NCBI RefSeq assembly: GCF_007279655.1
Contig: NZ_QKWN01000004.1
Coordinates: 1-64,000, forward strand
Length of the DNA stretch: 64,000 bases
Direction of reading: 5' to 3'
DNA from: Robertkochia solimangrovi
Lineage (GTDB): Bacteria; Bacteroidota; Bacteroidia; Flavobacteriales; Flavobacteriaceae
The notes under the pieces are model-generated. The model was not told the origin of the DNA. It was given only the letters and a program-made list of their open reading frames with translations, and searched no databases. The position numbers and the translations under genes were made by a program. This document shows positions 27,036 through 39,517 of this stretch, piece after piece (the stretch's first letter is position 1; each line of letters opens with the position of its first letter).

Positions 27036-27968
27036 TTATTTCTTTGGCAAAAAGATCTCTGCCATCATACATCGGGCACTACCACCTCCGTACTTTTCTA
27101 TAGTAGGCAGTGGCGTATAAAGAATACGGGCATAATTTTCAATTTTACTGATCTGATCAGAATTCAGAGACCGAAAAGCAGCCTCACTCATCACCAGTAA
27201 CTTTTGATTTGCTTTGTTTTGAATCTCCAGCATATTACCGGCAAAGCGATGCATTTGCTCCTCGGTAATTGAGATGATCTCCTTACCATCCATTTTCAGA
27301 TGCTGAACAAGGTTTTTTTTCTCCTTTTTATCATCGATACTATCCAGGCAAACCACTGCAAATGATTCACCGACATTCATCATAACATTAGTATGATAAA
27401 TAGGCTTACGTGCTCCATCAACCGTTTGAAGCGCATTAAAGATTACCGGAAAATACTCAAGATCTTCACAAAATTCAATAAAAAGATCTTCATCAGCACG
27501 TTCAGACAGCGCACAATAGGCTTTGCGGTTTACCCTGTCAAGAATGATACTTCCAGTACCTTCCAGAAAGATCCCTTCATCTTCTGCCTCGGTATAATCA
27601 TAGACATCCTGAATAACGAATCCATTCTCCTCTATCAATTCTAACACATCCTCCCTCCGCTCCAGTCTCCTGTTTTCTGCAAACATTGGATAAACAACGG
27701 CATTACCGTTTTCATGAAAACTAATCCAGTTATTCGGAAATACGGAATCCGGCGTATCCTGTTCTTTAGTGTCATCAGCAACAATCACAGCAACTCCATT
27801 ATCACGTAGCAGTGAAACGAAATTGTCAAATTCAGCCTGCGCCCGCGCATTCACGGTTGCCTGCAATTCGTTACCCGACTCCTGGAAATAATTATTGACT
27901 GCGGTTTGCTCATTCATTCGGAAACCTACCGGACGAATCATTAATAAGGTATCTGTATTCTGTTTCAT
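27036..27968 (-). CDS. ctlX: Citrulline utilisation hydrolase CtlX-type amidinotransferase-family protein
   Basis: A 310-residue pentein-fold enzyme. The catalytic His192 is in YHTNVMM and the nucleophile Cys300 in GGGSARCMMAE. Acidic substrate residues lie in FPNNW and FLEGTGS. It matches the CtlX group, annotated for citrulline or guanidino-compound hydrolysis, though the exact substrate is not proven. It lies 41 nt downstream of a second pentein hydrolase on the same strand, so the two form an operon, probably degrading arginine or methylated arginines. Confidence 0.8.
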   Translation of the reverse strand: MKQNTDTLLMIRPVGFRMNEQTAVNNYFQESGNELQATVNARAQAEFDNFVSLLRDNGVAVIVADDTKEQDTPDSVFPNNWISFHENGNAVVYPMFAENRRLERREDVLELIEENGFVIQDVYDYTEAEDEGIFLEGTGSIILDRVNRKAYCALSERADEDLFIEFCEDLEYFPVIFNALQTVDGARKPIYHTNVMMNVGESFAVVCLDSIDDKKEKKNLVQHLKMDGKEIISITEEQMHRFAGNMLEIQNKANQKLLVMSEAAFRSLNSDQISKIENYARILYTPLPTIEKYGGGSARCMMAEIFLPKK

Positions 27969-28009
27969 TACTGAAAATCCTATTCGACAAAATTAATATT
28001 TTTTAATGA

Positions 28010-28924
28010 TCAATCTCTGATCAAAGGCATTGTTGAACAACGCAATAACCCTTCCTGCTTAGCGATCTCCGCATAAGGAATCTCTTCTACCATCATTCCT
28101 CTTTCCCGTAACCAATTGTTCAATCGGGTAAAATTCTTTTCAGAAACCACCACTTCGGTCGAAATGGAAAACACATTACTGAACATGTCGTACATTTCAT
28201 TCCGGGTAATCTGAAATAAGTTATCCTTACCAAACAGTTCCTCCAGATAAAGATATTCTGACTCATGAATGAACCCATCCCTGTAAACGATCGCCATATT
28301 CTTTCCGACCGGTTGAAAACAACAATCAAGATGCAGGGCATTATCTCTTGCGATGGTATTGGACTTAATGAGATCGAAACTCTTTACGGTCCTATGCGGA
28401 AACAGATCCCGAATAAAATCTACGGCGCTTACATTCGTTCTGGCTGTGATAAACTTCGGATAATCAGAACCCGAATAAGTGCCTATAAAAATATGACCAT
28501 CATGAAGCATTACATCTCCACCTTCGATATGAACTGCGGCCGGAGGTGTAATGATTTTGTTAGGTTCGATCTCCTCGAATATATAACTGATTGCCTCGAG
28601 TTCGGCCTCACGATCGGGAAGAATATTTGACTTGATGATCTTATCTTCAATTACCATCGCAATATCCCTTGAAAAGATCTGATTACAATTTTCGATGATC
28701 TCTGGTCGAAATACCTTCACATCATAACGTTCGAGAACTGCTCTGAAAGCTTCCATCTCAGGAATCATATCTTTTTCTACCGGATACGTACCTGCTAATA
28801 TATGTTCTCGGGATTTAGGATCATAAGCCTCTTCAAATCCGGGTGTTGGTCCATTGCTCTGGGCAGTCCCTAATACAACAGCCCTGAGGCGTGAAGTCTC
28901 GTCATTAACATTTAACTTGAGCAT
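28010..28924 (-). CDS. Dimethylarginine dimethylaminohydrolase-like (amidinotransferase superfamily)
   Basis: A 304-residue pentein-fold hydrolase with the expected triad: EGGD at 134-137, His198 in LHLDCCF and the nucleophile Cys296 in LLRCSTMP near the C-terminus. Relatives hydrolyse arginine or N-methylarginine to citrulline. The sequence alone does not separate DDAH from arginine deiminase-like activity. It is preceded by its own -7 box, after the gltA terminator, and followed by ctlX. Confidence 0.8.
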   Translation of the reverse strand: MLKLNVNDETSRLRAVVLGTAQSNGPTPGFEEAYDPKSREHILAGTYPVEKDMIPEMEAFRAVLERYDVKVFRPEIIENCNQIFSRDIAMVIEDKIIKSNILPDREAELEAISYIFEEIEPNKIITPPAAVHIEGGDVMLHDGHIFIGTYSGSDYPKFITARTNVSAVDFIRDLFPHRTVKSFDLIKSNTIARDNALHLDCCFQPVGKNMAIVYRDGFIHESEYLYLEELFGKDNLFQITRNEMYDMFSNVFSISTEVVVSEKNFTRLNNWLRERGMMVEEIPYAEIAKQEGLLRCSTMPLIRD

Positions 28925-28939
28925 ATATCAAGATTTGAG

Positions 28940-28947
28940 CAAATATA
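28940..28947 (-). promoter_or_regulatory. Probable -7 box of the DDAH-ctlX operon (TATATTTG)
   Basis: An exact TAnnTTTG match on the minus strand, 15 nt before the ATG at 28924 and directly after the gltA terminator T-run. A TTTG lies 24 nt further upstream, slightly beyond the usual spacing. Confidence 0.5.
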
Positions 28948-28984
28948 GAAAAAGCGGGATATTCCTTTTAGCAAACATCCCGCT
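28947..28984 (-). terminator. Rho-independent terminator after gltA
   Basis: An 8-bp stem (AGCGGGAT / ATCCCGCT, 28977-28984 with 28953-28960) with a 16-nt loop and T-run on the minus strand, 25 nt after the gltA stop. Confidence 0.8.
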
Positions 28985-29009
28985 CTTTATATATATTTAA
29001 CAAGTAAGA

Positions 29010-30293
29010 CTATCTTTTATCGATATCTACGAAAGGTCTTGAATTTTCACCTACATAAACCTGTCTTGGTCTACCGATAGGTTCTTTCTTAAGACGCATT
29101 TCTCTCCATTGAGCGATCCACCCGGGAAGTCTTCCCAGAGCGAACATCACTGTAAACATTTGTGTTGGAATCCCAAGGGATCTATAGATTATACCAGAAT
29201 AGAAATCAACATTCGGATATAGTTTTCTATCTACGAAATACGGATCTTCCAATGCCTGCTTTTCAAGTCCCTTTGCAATATTGAGCACCGGATCTTCAAC
29301 ACCAAGATCACCAAGTACTTCATCTGCAGCTTTCTTAATAATTCTGGCGCGTGGATCAAAGTTTTTATAAACTCTGTGTCCGAAGCCCATCAATCGGAAT
29401 GGATCATCTTTATCTTTCGCTTTGGCCATATACTTTTCAGTATCACCACCATCATTCTTAATTCCTTCAAGCATTTCGATAACTGCCTGGTTTGCGCCGC
29501 CATGTAGTGGCCCCCATAATGCGGAAACACCCGCAGACAGGGAAGCAAAAAGACCAGCATGTGAAGAACCTACAATACGAACGGTCGAAGTAGAACAGTT
29601 CTGCTCATGATCCGCATGAAGGATAAGCAACTTATCCAAAGCATTGACCACAACAGGATTCATTTTATATTGTTCATTCGGCTTTTTGAACATCATGTAC
29701 AGCATATTCTCCACATATCCAAGTGAAGAATCACCGTAATCATAAGGTTTAGCATTCATTTTTCTCAGAGTCCATGCAGCGAGAACAGGGAATTTACCCA
29801 TGATCTTAACGATCGCATTATACATGTCCTGTTCTGAGTTAATATCTACTGAGGAAGGGTTAAAAGCGGTAAGGGCACTGGTAAGTGATGAGAGTACTCC
29901 CATCGGGTGAGCAGTTCTCGGAAAACTATCGACGATTTTCTTAACATCCTCATCAACCTCAGAATTGAGCTTGATATCGTGATGAAATTTATCGAGCTGT
30001 TGTTTGTTAGGAAGTTCTCCGAAAATCAGTAGGTATGCGACTTCCAGGAAATCTGCCTTTTCAGCAAGGTCTTCGATAGAATATCCGCGATATCTTAAAA
30101 TTCCCTCTTCACCGTCAAGGTAAGTAATGGCACTTTCACATGAACCTGTATTTTTATAACCGGGATCTAAAGTAATCATCCCTGTCTCGGCTCTCAGACT
30201 CTTAATATCTATAGCCAGCTCATTTTCAGTGCCTTCCACAACAGGAAATTCATATTTTTTACCCTTATATTCTAAAGTTGCCTTTTCTGACAT
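29010..30293 (-). CDS. gltA: Citrate synthase
   Basis: A 427-residue type II hexameric-form citrate synthase, condensing acetyl-CoA and oxaloacetate in the TCA cycle; the E. coli protein has the same length. Catalytic residues are visible as the His pair in SSHAGL...LHGGAN and FGHRVYKNFDP, with the Asp in YPNVDFYSG. The start is the ATG at 30293 (MSEKATLEYKGKKYEF). A longer frame reaches a TTG at 30386, but its 31 extra residues have no counterpart in the family. It has its own terminator. Confidence 0.97.
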   Translation of the reverse strand: MSEKATLEYKGKKYEFPVVEGTENELAIDIKSLRAETGMITLDPGYKNTGSCESAITYLDGEEGILRYRGYSIEDLAEKADFLEVAYLLIFGELPNKQQLDKFHHDIKLNSEVDEDVKKIVDSFPRTAHPMGVLSSLTSALTAFNPSSVDINSEQDMYNAIVKIMGKFPVLAAWTLRKMNAKPYDYGDSSLGYVENMLYMMFKKPNEQYKMNPVVVNALDKLLILHADHEQNCSTSTVRIVGSSHAGLFASLSAGVSALWGPLHGGANQAVIEMLEGIKNDGGDTEKYMAKAKDKDDPFRLMGFGHRVYKNFDPRARIIKKAADEVLGDLGVEDPVLNIAKGLEKQALEDPYFVDRKLYPNVDFYSGIIYRSLGIPTQMFTVMFALGRLPGWIAQWREMRLKKEPIGRPRQVYVGENSRPFVDIDKR

Positions 30294-30417
30294 GTGTTTA
30301 TAGTTTTTTTGATTTTTTACGAGTGTTGCGAAATTACGAAAATAACTATTAAAACTCGCCTGTTGACCCCTGTTTTTGGGAATCAAAGCGTTGGTATTTT
30401 GTTAAAAATCAAATAAA

Positions 30418-32037
30418 CTAAAGGTTAACGTTCTCCTTTTGTATTTTGGATTTAACGGGGCGTTTATTATGTATTCTAACTTCCTTTGGCGGTTCGGGTT
30501 TTCTAAGATAAAGTTGTGAATAATATTTCTCCACTGAATCTTCCCAGCTAAATCTCTGCTTTTTACAGGTTTGCACAATATGCTTCCAGATCTCTTTTTC
30601 TTCAAAGAAGAGATCCACAGCATTAGAAAACACTTCTACAAGGTTGTTTTTTTTCTCTTCAAAGTTCTGACCATCAAAGCAAAAGCCGGTCTTTAAATGT
30701 TTTACCGTATCCTTTAAGCCTCCTGTATTATGCACAAAACAAGGCTGACCATTTCTCATGGCAAGCATCTGACTTATTCCACATGGTTCAAAGAGACTCG
30801 GCATAATGTAAAGATTTGATTCCAGATATAGCGAATCAATGATATCTTCCGATTGTCCGTTTATAAAGATGAAATTCTCGTATTCATAGCTAATCTCCCT
30901 GAAAAGCTCTTCATACTCCGGAGCACCTGTTCCCAGAACGATATAGACACCGTTGACCTGCTTCAGTTTTTCAAGCATTGCTCTCATAATCCCCGGATCT
31001 TCCATAAAGAAAAAGAACTTTTGCTCTGTTAACCGTGCCACACTACAACAGGTGAACGCAGGCCCCTGCTCCATAAGATTAGAAATCTTATTACCGGTAT
31101 GTGCAAGAAAATCTGCCTTATACTTCTTGTTATGCTCCTGCAGCCATGCGAAAATGGCATGCAGACTATGTTTATATAATTGTTTGCGTTTTGCTACACG
31201 TATGTTCTTATAGTTACATCCGTTTAGTATACCGAAAAGACGATGTTCCTGTGCCGCTTGTTTAAGATCACCCTCAAGGCCTTCTCCACCGATAAAGGTT
31301 GGAGGATCACTGGGTAATTGCACATCTTCCATATAAGACGGAGACACTGTATGTACAGCATCCGCGAATCGAATCCCCACTGCCATAAGATTGATGCAAT
31401 CGGTATACCTTGGATCCTTAACCCTTTCAAAATCATTTTCAAGTTCAGGATAGAATGCTTTGATGGAAGAATAATTGTTTTCCAGCGGTCTTATTCCCTG
31501 TATCGCTAAATTATGTATTGAATACACGACCCTAAGTTCTTTCAAACCCGAATATGCAGGATGATATTCACGCAAATATAAAAACAGACTGGTGTGCCAG
31601 TCGTGAAGATGCACAATATCAAGCTTTCCAAAACAATTTTGCTTAACTGCTTCAGCTACTGCCATACAAAAAAGAGAAAAGGTACAGGCATCCTGAAAAA
31701 ATGGTTGTTCGGGATCATTAAAATAAATATGTGCAATATCCCCGGAACGAATATCCTGATGATCGATTACGAAATGTCGCAATCCCTCAAAATGCTTTTT
31801 ACCCGGAACTTCATAAATGGCTGCTTCCTGCTCCATACCTCTGTAAACAAAGTTCAGTTTGGATATTAGATTTCCCATTTTATGTAAACGTCCATAGGCA
31901 GGTGTGATCACGTGAACAAGATCTCCCTGGGCAGCGATATGCCTGGGTATATCTCTTACCACATCTCCCATTCCGCCTGCTTTACAATTTGGAATGCCAT
32001 CATTTTCTGCTGAAACAAATAAGAAATTAGTTTTCAA
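30418..32037 (-). CDS. glgA: Glycogen/starch synthase-like GT5 glycosyltransferase
   Basis: A 539-residue GT-B enzyme of family GT5, normally transferring glucose from ADP- or UDP-glucose to an alpha-1,4-glucan. The N-terminal nucleotide-sugar loop is KAGGMGDVV (K19-G22) instead of the usual KTGGL. The HLHDWHTSL segment and the C-terminal acceptor loop SLFEPCGISQMLAMRNG with the catalytic-type Glu are intact. No glgB, glgC or glgP lies nearby, so substrate and pathway are less certain than the fold. Upstream promoter box at 32164; no clear terminator before gltA. Confidence 0.82.
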   Translation of the reverse strand: MKTNFLFVSAENDGIPNCKAGGMGDVVRDIPRHIAAQGDLVHVITPAYGRLHKMGNLISKLNFVYRGMEQEAAIYEVPGKKHFEGLRHFVIDHQDIRSGDIAHIYFNDPEQPFFQDACTFSLFCMAVAEAVKQNCFGKLDIVHLHDWHTSLFLYLREYHPAYSGLKELRVVYSIHNLAIQGIRPLENNYSSIKAFYPELENDFERVKDPRYTDCINLMAVGIRFADAVHTVSPSYMEDVQLPSDPPTFIGGEGLEGDLKQAAQEHRLFGILNGCNYKNIRVAKRKQLYKHSLHAIFAWLQEHNKKYKADFLAHTGNKISNLMEQGPAFTCCSVARLTEQKFFFFMEDPGIMRAMLEKLKQVNGVYIVLGTGAPEYEELFREISYEYENFIFINGQSEDIIDSLYLESNLYIMPSLFEPCGISQMLAMRNGQPCFVHNTGGLKDTVKHLKTGFCFDGQNFEEKKNNLVEVFSNAVDLFFEEKEIWKHIVQTCKKQRFSWEDSVEKYYSQLYLRKPEPPKEVRIHNKRPVKSKIQKENVNL

Positions 32038-32163
32038 TAGTCCGGATTTTGAAGGTTATAGAGGAATTTTTAACTGTATAAAAGTTAGTAATTTAAAATC
32101 ATTTTAAAAAAAACCTCACTATTAAATGAATGTTAATTCGACCAGTGGAAACCGGACCTACAT

Positions 32164-32171
32164 CAAAGATA
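32164..32171 (-). promoter_or_regulatory. Probable glgA promoter -7 box (TATCTTTG)
   Basis: TATCTTTG on the minus strand just after the eno terminator, which would give a leader of about 120 nt. No -33 match at the usual distance. Confidence 0.4.
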
Positions 32172-32182
32172 ATTTTTCTTAC

Positions 32183-32215
32183 AAAAAAAACGGACTACCC
32201 TATAAGGATAGTCCG
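32183..32215 (-). terminator. Rho-independent terminator after eno
   Basis: CGGACTA / TAGTCCG stem (7 bp, extended by an inner CCT/AGG pairing) followed on the minus strand by T8. It lies 26 nt after the eno stop and ends the carA-eno unit. Confidence 0.88.
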
Positions 32216-32241
32216 CAGAATATTTAATGTTTATTCTTAAC

Positions 32242-34652
<2,411 letters not shown>

Positions 34653-34674
34653 TCGATTATTGCTTAAAGTTTTA

Positions 34675-34682
34675 CAAAAATA
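34675..34682 (-). promoter_or_regulatory. Probable carA-eno promoter -7 box (TATTTTTG)
   Basis: An exact TAnnTTTG match on the minus strand, 22 nt before the ATG at 34652 and just downstream of the rplQ terminator. Confidence 0.45.
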
Positions 34683-34686
34683 ACAC

Positions 34687-34722
34687 AAAAAAAAAGGATA
34701 AACTAAAGCGTTTATCCTTTTT
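34687..34722 (-). terminator. Terminator of the ribosomal protein cluster (after rplQ)
   Basis: A 13-bp perfect stem (34691-34703 with 34710-34722; core GGATAAAC / GTTTATCC), 6-nt loop and a T-run on the minus strand, 24 nt after the rplQ stop. Confidence 0.9.
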
Positions 34723-34746
34723 GATATGTTACAAAAATACTATTCA

Positions 34747-35250
34747 CTATTCCTGTGATGTTTCTTTGTTATCACCTTCTGCTGCAGCTTCTGCTTTAGG
34801 AGTAGCTTCTGCTTCAACTACAGTTTCGGCTTTTTTACTTCTGCTTCGTCTGGTAGACTTCTTCTTAGCAGGTTTATCAGAATTGTAGATCTCATTGTAA
34901 TCTACAAGTTCGATAAGTGCCATTTCAGCGTTATCTCCCAAACGGTTACCAAGCTTAATTATTCTGGTATATCCTCCTGGTCTGTCACCAACTTTTACTG
35001 CAACATCTCTGAACAATTCACTTACAGCATCCTTATCTCTAAGACGGCTGAAAACAACTCTTCTGTTGTGTGTATTGTCTTCTTTAGATTTAGTTACCAG
35101 TGGCTCCACAAATTGCTTAAGTGCTTTTGCTTTGGCAAGAGTCGTATTGATACGCTTATGTTCGATTAAGGAACAAGCCATATTAGCAAGCATCGCCTTT
35201 CTGTGAGCTGTCTTTCTCCCTAAATGGTTAATTTTTTTTCCGTGTCTCAT
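34747..35250 (-). CDS. rplQ: 50S ribosomal protein L17
   Basis: A 167-residue large-subunit protein located near the exit tunnel. The conserved start [21 protein letters not shown] and the [11 protein letters not shown] and ELVDY segments are clear. Residues 125-167 form a charged Lys/Ala/Glu-rich tail beyond the bacterial core, common in Bacteroidota. Last gene of the alpha-operon portion, 57 nt after rpoA, followed by a strong terminator. Confidence 0.98.
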   Translation of the reverse strand: MRHGKKINHLGRKTAHRKAMLANMACSLIEHKRINTTLAKAKALKQFVEPLVTKSKEDNTHNRRVVFSRLRDKDAVSELFRDVAVKVGDRPGGYTRIIKLGNRLGDNAEMALIELVDYNEIYNSDKPAKKKSTRRSRSKKAETVVEAEATPKAEAAAEGDNKETSQE

Positions 35251-35307
35251 TTTATTCTGTAATTAATCCCTTTCGTAAAAACCGTCAATTCGGATCCGAC
35301 TGGAAAA

Positions 35308-36300
35308 TTAATCTTTATCTAATTTATACTTTGACAAATCCATTCCGAAGCTAAGACCTTTGTTGTTCACAAGTTCTTCTAACTCGGTAAGTGATTTTTT
35401 TCCAAAGTTTCTGAATTTCATTAAATCGTTCTTGTTGAAAGAAACCAGATCTCCAAGAGTATCTACTTCTGCTGCTTTAAGACAATTCAATGCACGAACG
35501 GAAAGGTCCATGTCAACGAGTTTAGTCTTAAGCAACTGACGCATATGCAATGATTCTTCATCGTATGTTTCAGTTTGTGCGATCTCATCCGCTTCCAGTG
35601 TAATGCGTTCATCAGAGAACAGCATAAAGTGATGGATAAGAATCTTAGCAGCTTCGGTAAGCGCATCTTTTGGATGGATAGATCCATCAGAAACGATCTC
35701 GAAAACCAGCTTTTCGTAGTCGGTCTTTTGCTCTACCCTGTAGTTCTCAATGCTATACTTAACATTTTTGATAGGGGTATAGATCGCATCGGTAAAGATG
35801 GTTCCCAAAGGAGCATTGGCTTTCTTATTCTCTTCAGCAGGCACATAACCTCTACCCTTTTCGATTGTGATCTCCATATTGATGGTTACCTTAGGATCAA
35901 GGTTACAGATCACAAGATCAGGATTCAGGACTTGAAATCCTGAAATAAACTTTTGGAAATCACCAGCAGTAATTTGTTCCTTACCTGTTAACGAAATAGA
36001 AACGGTTTCGTTATCGATATCATCGATCTGTCTTTTAAAGCGAACCTGCTTCAAGTTAAGGATGATCTCAGTTACATCTTCTACAACACCTTCGATTGCT
36101 GAGAATTCATGCTCAACTTTATCGATGCGGGTAGAAGTGATCGCAAAACCTTCCAGTGAAGATAAAAGAACTCTTCGTAATGCGTTACCAACGGTCAATC
36201 CGTATCCTGGTTCCAAAGGTCTGAATTCAAACTTACCTTCGAAATCGGTAGAATCGATCATTATAACTTTATCGGGCTTCTGAAAATTTAATATTGCCAT
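35308..36300 (-). CDS. rpoA: RNA polymerase alpha subunit
   Basis: A 330-residue subunit. The N-terminal dimerisation and assembly domain (about 1-230, with [25 protein letters not shown]) scaffolds beta and beta-prime. The C-terminal domain (about 255-320, with [18 protein letters not shown]) contacts DNA and activators. It lies between rpsD (21 nt) and rplQ. Confidence 0.98.
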   Translation of the reverse strand: MAILNFQKPDKVIMIDSTDFEGKFEFRPLEPGYGLTVGNALRRVLLSSLEGFAITSTRIDKVEHEFSAIEGVVEDVTEIILNLKQVRFKRQIDDIDNETVSISLTGKEQITAGDFQKFISGFQVLNPDLVICNLDPKVTINMEITIEKGRGYVPAEENKKANAPLGTIFTDAIYTPIKNVKYSIENYRVEQKTDYEKLVFEIVSDGSIHPKDALTEAAKILIHHFMLFSDERITLEADEIAQTETYDEESLHMRQLLKTKLVDMDLSVRALNCLKAAEVDTLGDLVSFNKNDLMKFRNFGKKSLTELEELVNNKGLSFGMDLSKYKLDKD

Positions 36301-36321
36301 AGTACGACTGCTGTCTAATTA

Positions 36322-36927
36322 TTATTTAGAGTATAACTCGACGATTAATTGCTCTTTAATGTTTTCCGGGATCTGAATACGTTCCGGAACATTTACGAAA
36401 GAACCTTCTTTTTTCTCATTGTTCCAAGTGATCCATTCGTAAACATTACTATTGTTTGAAAGTGCTCTTTCGATAATTTCCAAAGACTTGGATTTCTCTC
36501 TTACTCCAACAACATCACCTGGCTTCAATTGGTAAGAAGGAATATTAACCACTTCTCCGTTTACTGTAATATGACGGTGAGAAACAAGCTGACGCGCTCC
36601 TCTTCTTGTCGGGCTAACGCCCATACGGTAAACTACGTTATCAAGACGTGATTCGCAAAGTTGAAGAAGTACCTCACCGGTAACTCCTTTTTTACGGTTT
36701 GCTTTTTCAAACAGGTTTCTGAACTGTTTTTCAAGAATACCGTAAGTATACTTCGCTTTTTGTTTTTCCATTAACTGGATAGCGTACTCAGACTTTTTAC
36801 CTCTTCTACGGTTATTACCGTGTTGCCCCGGAGGGTAATTTCTTTTTTCGAAAGATTTGTCATCTCCGAAAATTGCTTCTCCGAATTTACGGGCAATCTT
36901 AGTTTGTGGACCTCTGTATCTTGCCAT
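36322..36927 (-). CDS. rpsD: 30S ribosomal protein S4
   Basis: A 201-residue primary 16S-binding protein that begins 30S assembly. The N-terminal region lacks the cysteine zinc ligands (C-minus form). The S4 RNA-binding domain (about 90-155) includes [18 protein letters not shown]. Autogenous control of the alpha operon by S4 is known in some bacteria, and the 88-nt gap upstream is the widest in this part of the cluster, but no specific structure was recognised. Confidence 0.98.
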   Translation of the reverse strand: MARYRGPQTKIARKFGEAIFGDDKSFEKRNYPPGQHGNNRRRGKKSEYAIQLMEKQKAKYTYGILEKQFRNLFEKANRKKGVTGEVLLQLCESRLDNVVYRMGVSPTRRGARQLVSHRHITVNGEVVNIPSYQLKPGDVVGVREKSKSLEIIERALSNNSNVYEWITWNNEKKEGSFVNVPERIQIPENIKEQLIVELYSK

Positions 36928-37015
36928 GTTTATAAACTATTATGAAGGTGATTATTGAATTAAGGCTAAATCCTTCGATAATCGTATAACTACCTTCTTA
37001 AAAACATTAAATTAA

Positions 37016-37408
37016 TTAAACTCTTCTTCTTTTAGGTGGACGACAACCGTTGTGCGGAAGTGGAGTAACGTCGATGATCTCAGTTACTTCGATACCTGAA
37101 TTGTGGATAGATCTGATTGCAGACTCTCTTCCTGACCCAGGACCTTTTACATACACCTTAACTTTTCTCAGGCCTGCTTCATGAGCTACTTTAGCTGCGT
37201 CTTCGGCAGCTACCTGTGCAGCATAAGGGGTGTTCTTTTTAGAACCTCTGAATCCCATTTTTCCGGCGGATGACCAAGAAACAACATCACCTTTCTTATT
37301 GGTAAGCGAGATGATAACGTTGTTAAATGATGCAGCGATATGAGCTTCTCCTACGGATTCAACTACAACTTTGCGCTTTTTAGCAGTTTTTGCATTTGAC
37401 TTTGCCAT
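37016..37408 (-). CDS. rpsK: 30S ribosomal protein S11
   Basis: A 130-residue protein of the small-subunit platform, near the mRNA exit. The sequence shows the [15 protein letters not shown] strand, the [14 protein letters not shown] segment and the basic C-terminus [15 protein letters not shown]. 17 nt after rpsM. Confidence 0.98.
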   Translation of the reverse strand: MAKSNAKTAKKRKVVVESVGEAHIAASFNNVIISLTNKKGDVVSWSSAGKMGFRGSKKNTPYAAQVAAEDAAKVAHEAGLRKVKVYVKGPGSGRESAIRSIHNSGIEVTEIIDVTPLPHNGCRPPKRRRV

Positions 37409-37425
37409 AATAATTAAGCTACGTA

Positions 37426-37800
37426 TTATTTAGTTGCTTTTTTCTTGTTTGCAACTGTTTTTCTTTTACCTTTTCTTGTTCTGGAGTTATTCTTGGTACG
37501 CTGACCTCTCAAAGGAAGTCCCGCTCTGTGTCGAATCCCTCTCTGACAACCAATATCCATTAAACGTTTGATGTTCAATTGAACCTCTGAACGAAGTTCC
37601 CCTTCAATCTTAAATGAAGAGACAGCTTCACGAATTCGAGCGATCTCATCATCAGCCCATTCAGATACTTTAGTATCTTCACTAACCTGAGCTGCTGCTA
37701 AGATTTCTTTAGCTCTACTTTTTCCTATACCAAAGATGTAAGTTAACCCAATAACTCCTCTCTTATGCTTTGGTAAGTCTACTCCTGCGATTCTAGCCAT
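37426..37800 (-). CDS. rpsM: 30S ribosomal protein S13
   Basis: A 124-residue head protein contacting L5 and P-site tRNA. Start [22 protein letters not shown], helix-two-turn-helix region, and the [17 protein letters not shown] tail. 3 nt after rpmJ. Confidence 0.98.
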   Translation of the reverse strand: MARIAGVDLPKHKRGVIGLTYIFGIGKSRAKEILAAAQVSEDTKVSEWADDEIARIREAVSSFKIEGELRSEVQLNIKRLMDIGCQRGIRHRAGLPLRGQRTKNNSRTRKGKRKTVANKKKATK

Positions 37801-37803
37801 AAC

Positions 37804-37920
37804 TTATCCTTGTCTTTGTTTAAATCTAGGATTCTTTTTATTAATTACATACAATCTCCCTTTTCTACGCACAATTTTGCACTCGGGACTTCTTTTTTTC
37901 AGTGATGCTCTAACTTTCAT
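37804..37920 (-). CDS. rpmJ: 50S ribosomal protein L36
   Basis: A 38-residue protein read directly from the minus strand; it is too short for most ORF filters. It starts [15 protein letters not shown] and ends NPRFKQRQG. Only one cysteine remains, so the CxxC...C...H zinc site is absent (C-minus form). It lies in its usual place between infA (4 nt) and rpsM (3 nt). Confidence 0.95.
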   Translation of the reverse strand: MKVRASLKKRSPECKIVRRKGRLYVINKKNPRFKQRQG

Positions 37921-37924
37921 CTCT

Positions 37925-38140
37925 TTAATATCTATAAGTAATTCTTGCTTTCGTCAGATCGTACGGACTCATCTCGAGCTTAACCCTGTCACCGGGAAGA
38001 AGTTTGATATAATGCATTCGCATTTTACCTGAGATATGTGCTGTTACAACATGACCATTCTCTAATTCTACCCTGAACATGGCATTTGATAATGCCTCGA
38101 TGATCGTACCATCTTGTTCTATTGCTTGTTGTTTTGCCAT
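37925..38140 (-). CDS. infA: Translation initiation factor IF-1
   Basis: A 71-residue OB-fold factor that binds the 30S A site during initiation. Typical segments are [38 protein letters not shown] and the [24 protein letters not shown] end. One nt separates it from secY, and rpmJ follows. Confidence 0.98.
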   Translation of the reverse strand: MAKQQAIEQDGTIIEALSNAMFRVELENGHVVTAHISGKMRMHYIKLLPGDRVKLEMSPYDLTKARITYRY

Positions 38141-38141
38141 A

Positions 38142-39503
38142 TTAAGCTACAACTTTTCTGTTTTTACCTGTTTTCATCAACCCGTCGTAATGTCTGTTCA
38201 ACAGATATGAATTCACCTGTTGCATGGTATCAATGGCCACACCAACCATGATCAGTAGTGATGTACCACCATAGAACAGTGCCCATCCTTGCTGAATACC
38301 CATTACATTTACCACAATCGCAGGAAAAATCGCTACGATTGCAAGGAACAATGATCCAGGGAATGTGATCAGAGACATTACCTTATCAAGGTAATCTGAC
38401 GTTTCCTTTCCAGGACGAATACCCGGAATGAAACCTCCACTTCTCTTAAGATCATCTGCCATTTTATTGGTAGGTACAGTAATTGCGGTGTAAAAATAGG
38501 TAAATACAACGATTAACAACGCAAAAACTACATTATACCATAATCCAAACATGGAACCATTACCAAAATTCACCTGAAGCCACTGTCCGACAGCAGTATC
38601 CTTGATAGCACCGATCGTTCCAATATAGCCCGGAGCGAACATAATCGCCTGAGCAAAGATGATCGGCATAACTCCTGAAGCGTTAAGCTTCAAAGGGATA
38701 TACTGACGAGACCCGAACACATTCTTTTCATAACCACCAGAAGCGGTTCTACGTGCATATTGTACAGGTATTTGTCTTGTAGCCATAACAAGCATAATAC
38801 TTGCCAAAATAACCACGAACCAAAGAATTAGTTCGATAAGAATCAGGATCAGTCCACCTTGATTTCTATTCACTACAGAATCGAATTCCTGAGCGAAAGA
38901 GATCGGTAAACGAGCGATGATTCCAACCATGATCAGTAAAGAGATACCGTTACCGATACCTTTATCGGTGATCTTCTCACCAAGCCACATCGCGAAGATG
39001 GTACCGGTTACGAGGATCAGCACTGCCGGGATCATAAAATCTAGTCCTTTCCCTAAAATAAAAGCACTGTCAGGAACACCAAGTGCCCCCAATCCGTAAA
39101 GATAGGCCGGAGCCTGTACCAAACAGATACCGATGGTTAACCAACGTGTGATCTGATTTAGCGTTTTACGACCGCTTTCACCTTCTTTTTGTAATTTCTG
39201 AAGGTAAGGAATGGCCAATCCCATAAGCTGAACAACGATAGATGCAGAGATATAAGGCATAATACCAAGTGCAAAAACAGAAGCATTGGCAAATGCCCCT
39301 CCTGTAAATGCGTTTAATATTCCTAATAATCCACCTCCATCAGCACGGTTTGTAAGTTCAGCCAGCTGCTGTGTATCAATACCAGGAAGTACGACCTGAG
39401 CACCGAATCGGTACACAAGAAGGAGTCCTAATGTTATAAGGATCCTCCCTTTCAGTTCTTCAATCTTCCAGATATTGCTTAATGTCTCGATAAACTTCTT
39501 CAT
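38142..39503 (-). CDS. secY: Preprotein translocase subunit SecY
   Basis: A 453-residue, ten-helix channel subunit of the Sec translocon, exporting or inserting proteins with SecE/SecG and SecA. Visible are the plug region after TM1 (PGIDTQQL), the [17 protein letters not shown] helix, the cytoplasmic ribosome/SecA loop with [22 protein letters not shown] split across two strands, and the [17 protein letters not shown] loop. Part of the spc region, between rplO and infA. Confidence 0.98.
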   Translation of the reverse strand: MKKFIETLSNIWKIEELKGRILITLGLLLVYRFGAQVVLPGIDTQQLAELTNRADGGGLLGILNAFTGGAFANASVFALGIMPYISASIVVQLMGLAIPYLQKLQKEGESGRKTLNQITRWLTIGICLVQAPAYLYGLGALGVPDSAFILGKGLDFMIPAVLILVTGTIFAMWLGEKITDKGIGNGISLLIMVGIIARLPISFAQEFDSVVNRNQGGLILILIELILWFVVILASIMLVMATRQIPVQYARRTASGGYEKNVFGSRQYIPLKLNASGVMPIIFAQAIMFAPGYIGTIGAIKDTAVGQWLQVNFGNGSMFGLWYNVVFALLIVVFTYFYTAITVPTNKMADDLKRSGGFIPGIRPGKETSDYLDKVMSLITFPGSLFLAIVAIFPAIVVNVMGIQQGWALFYGGTSLLIMVGVAIDTMQQVNSYLLNRHYDGLMKTGKNRKVVA

Positions 39504-39517
39504 GGTTTCTAGTTGGG

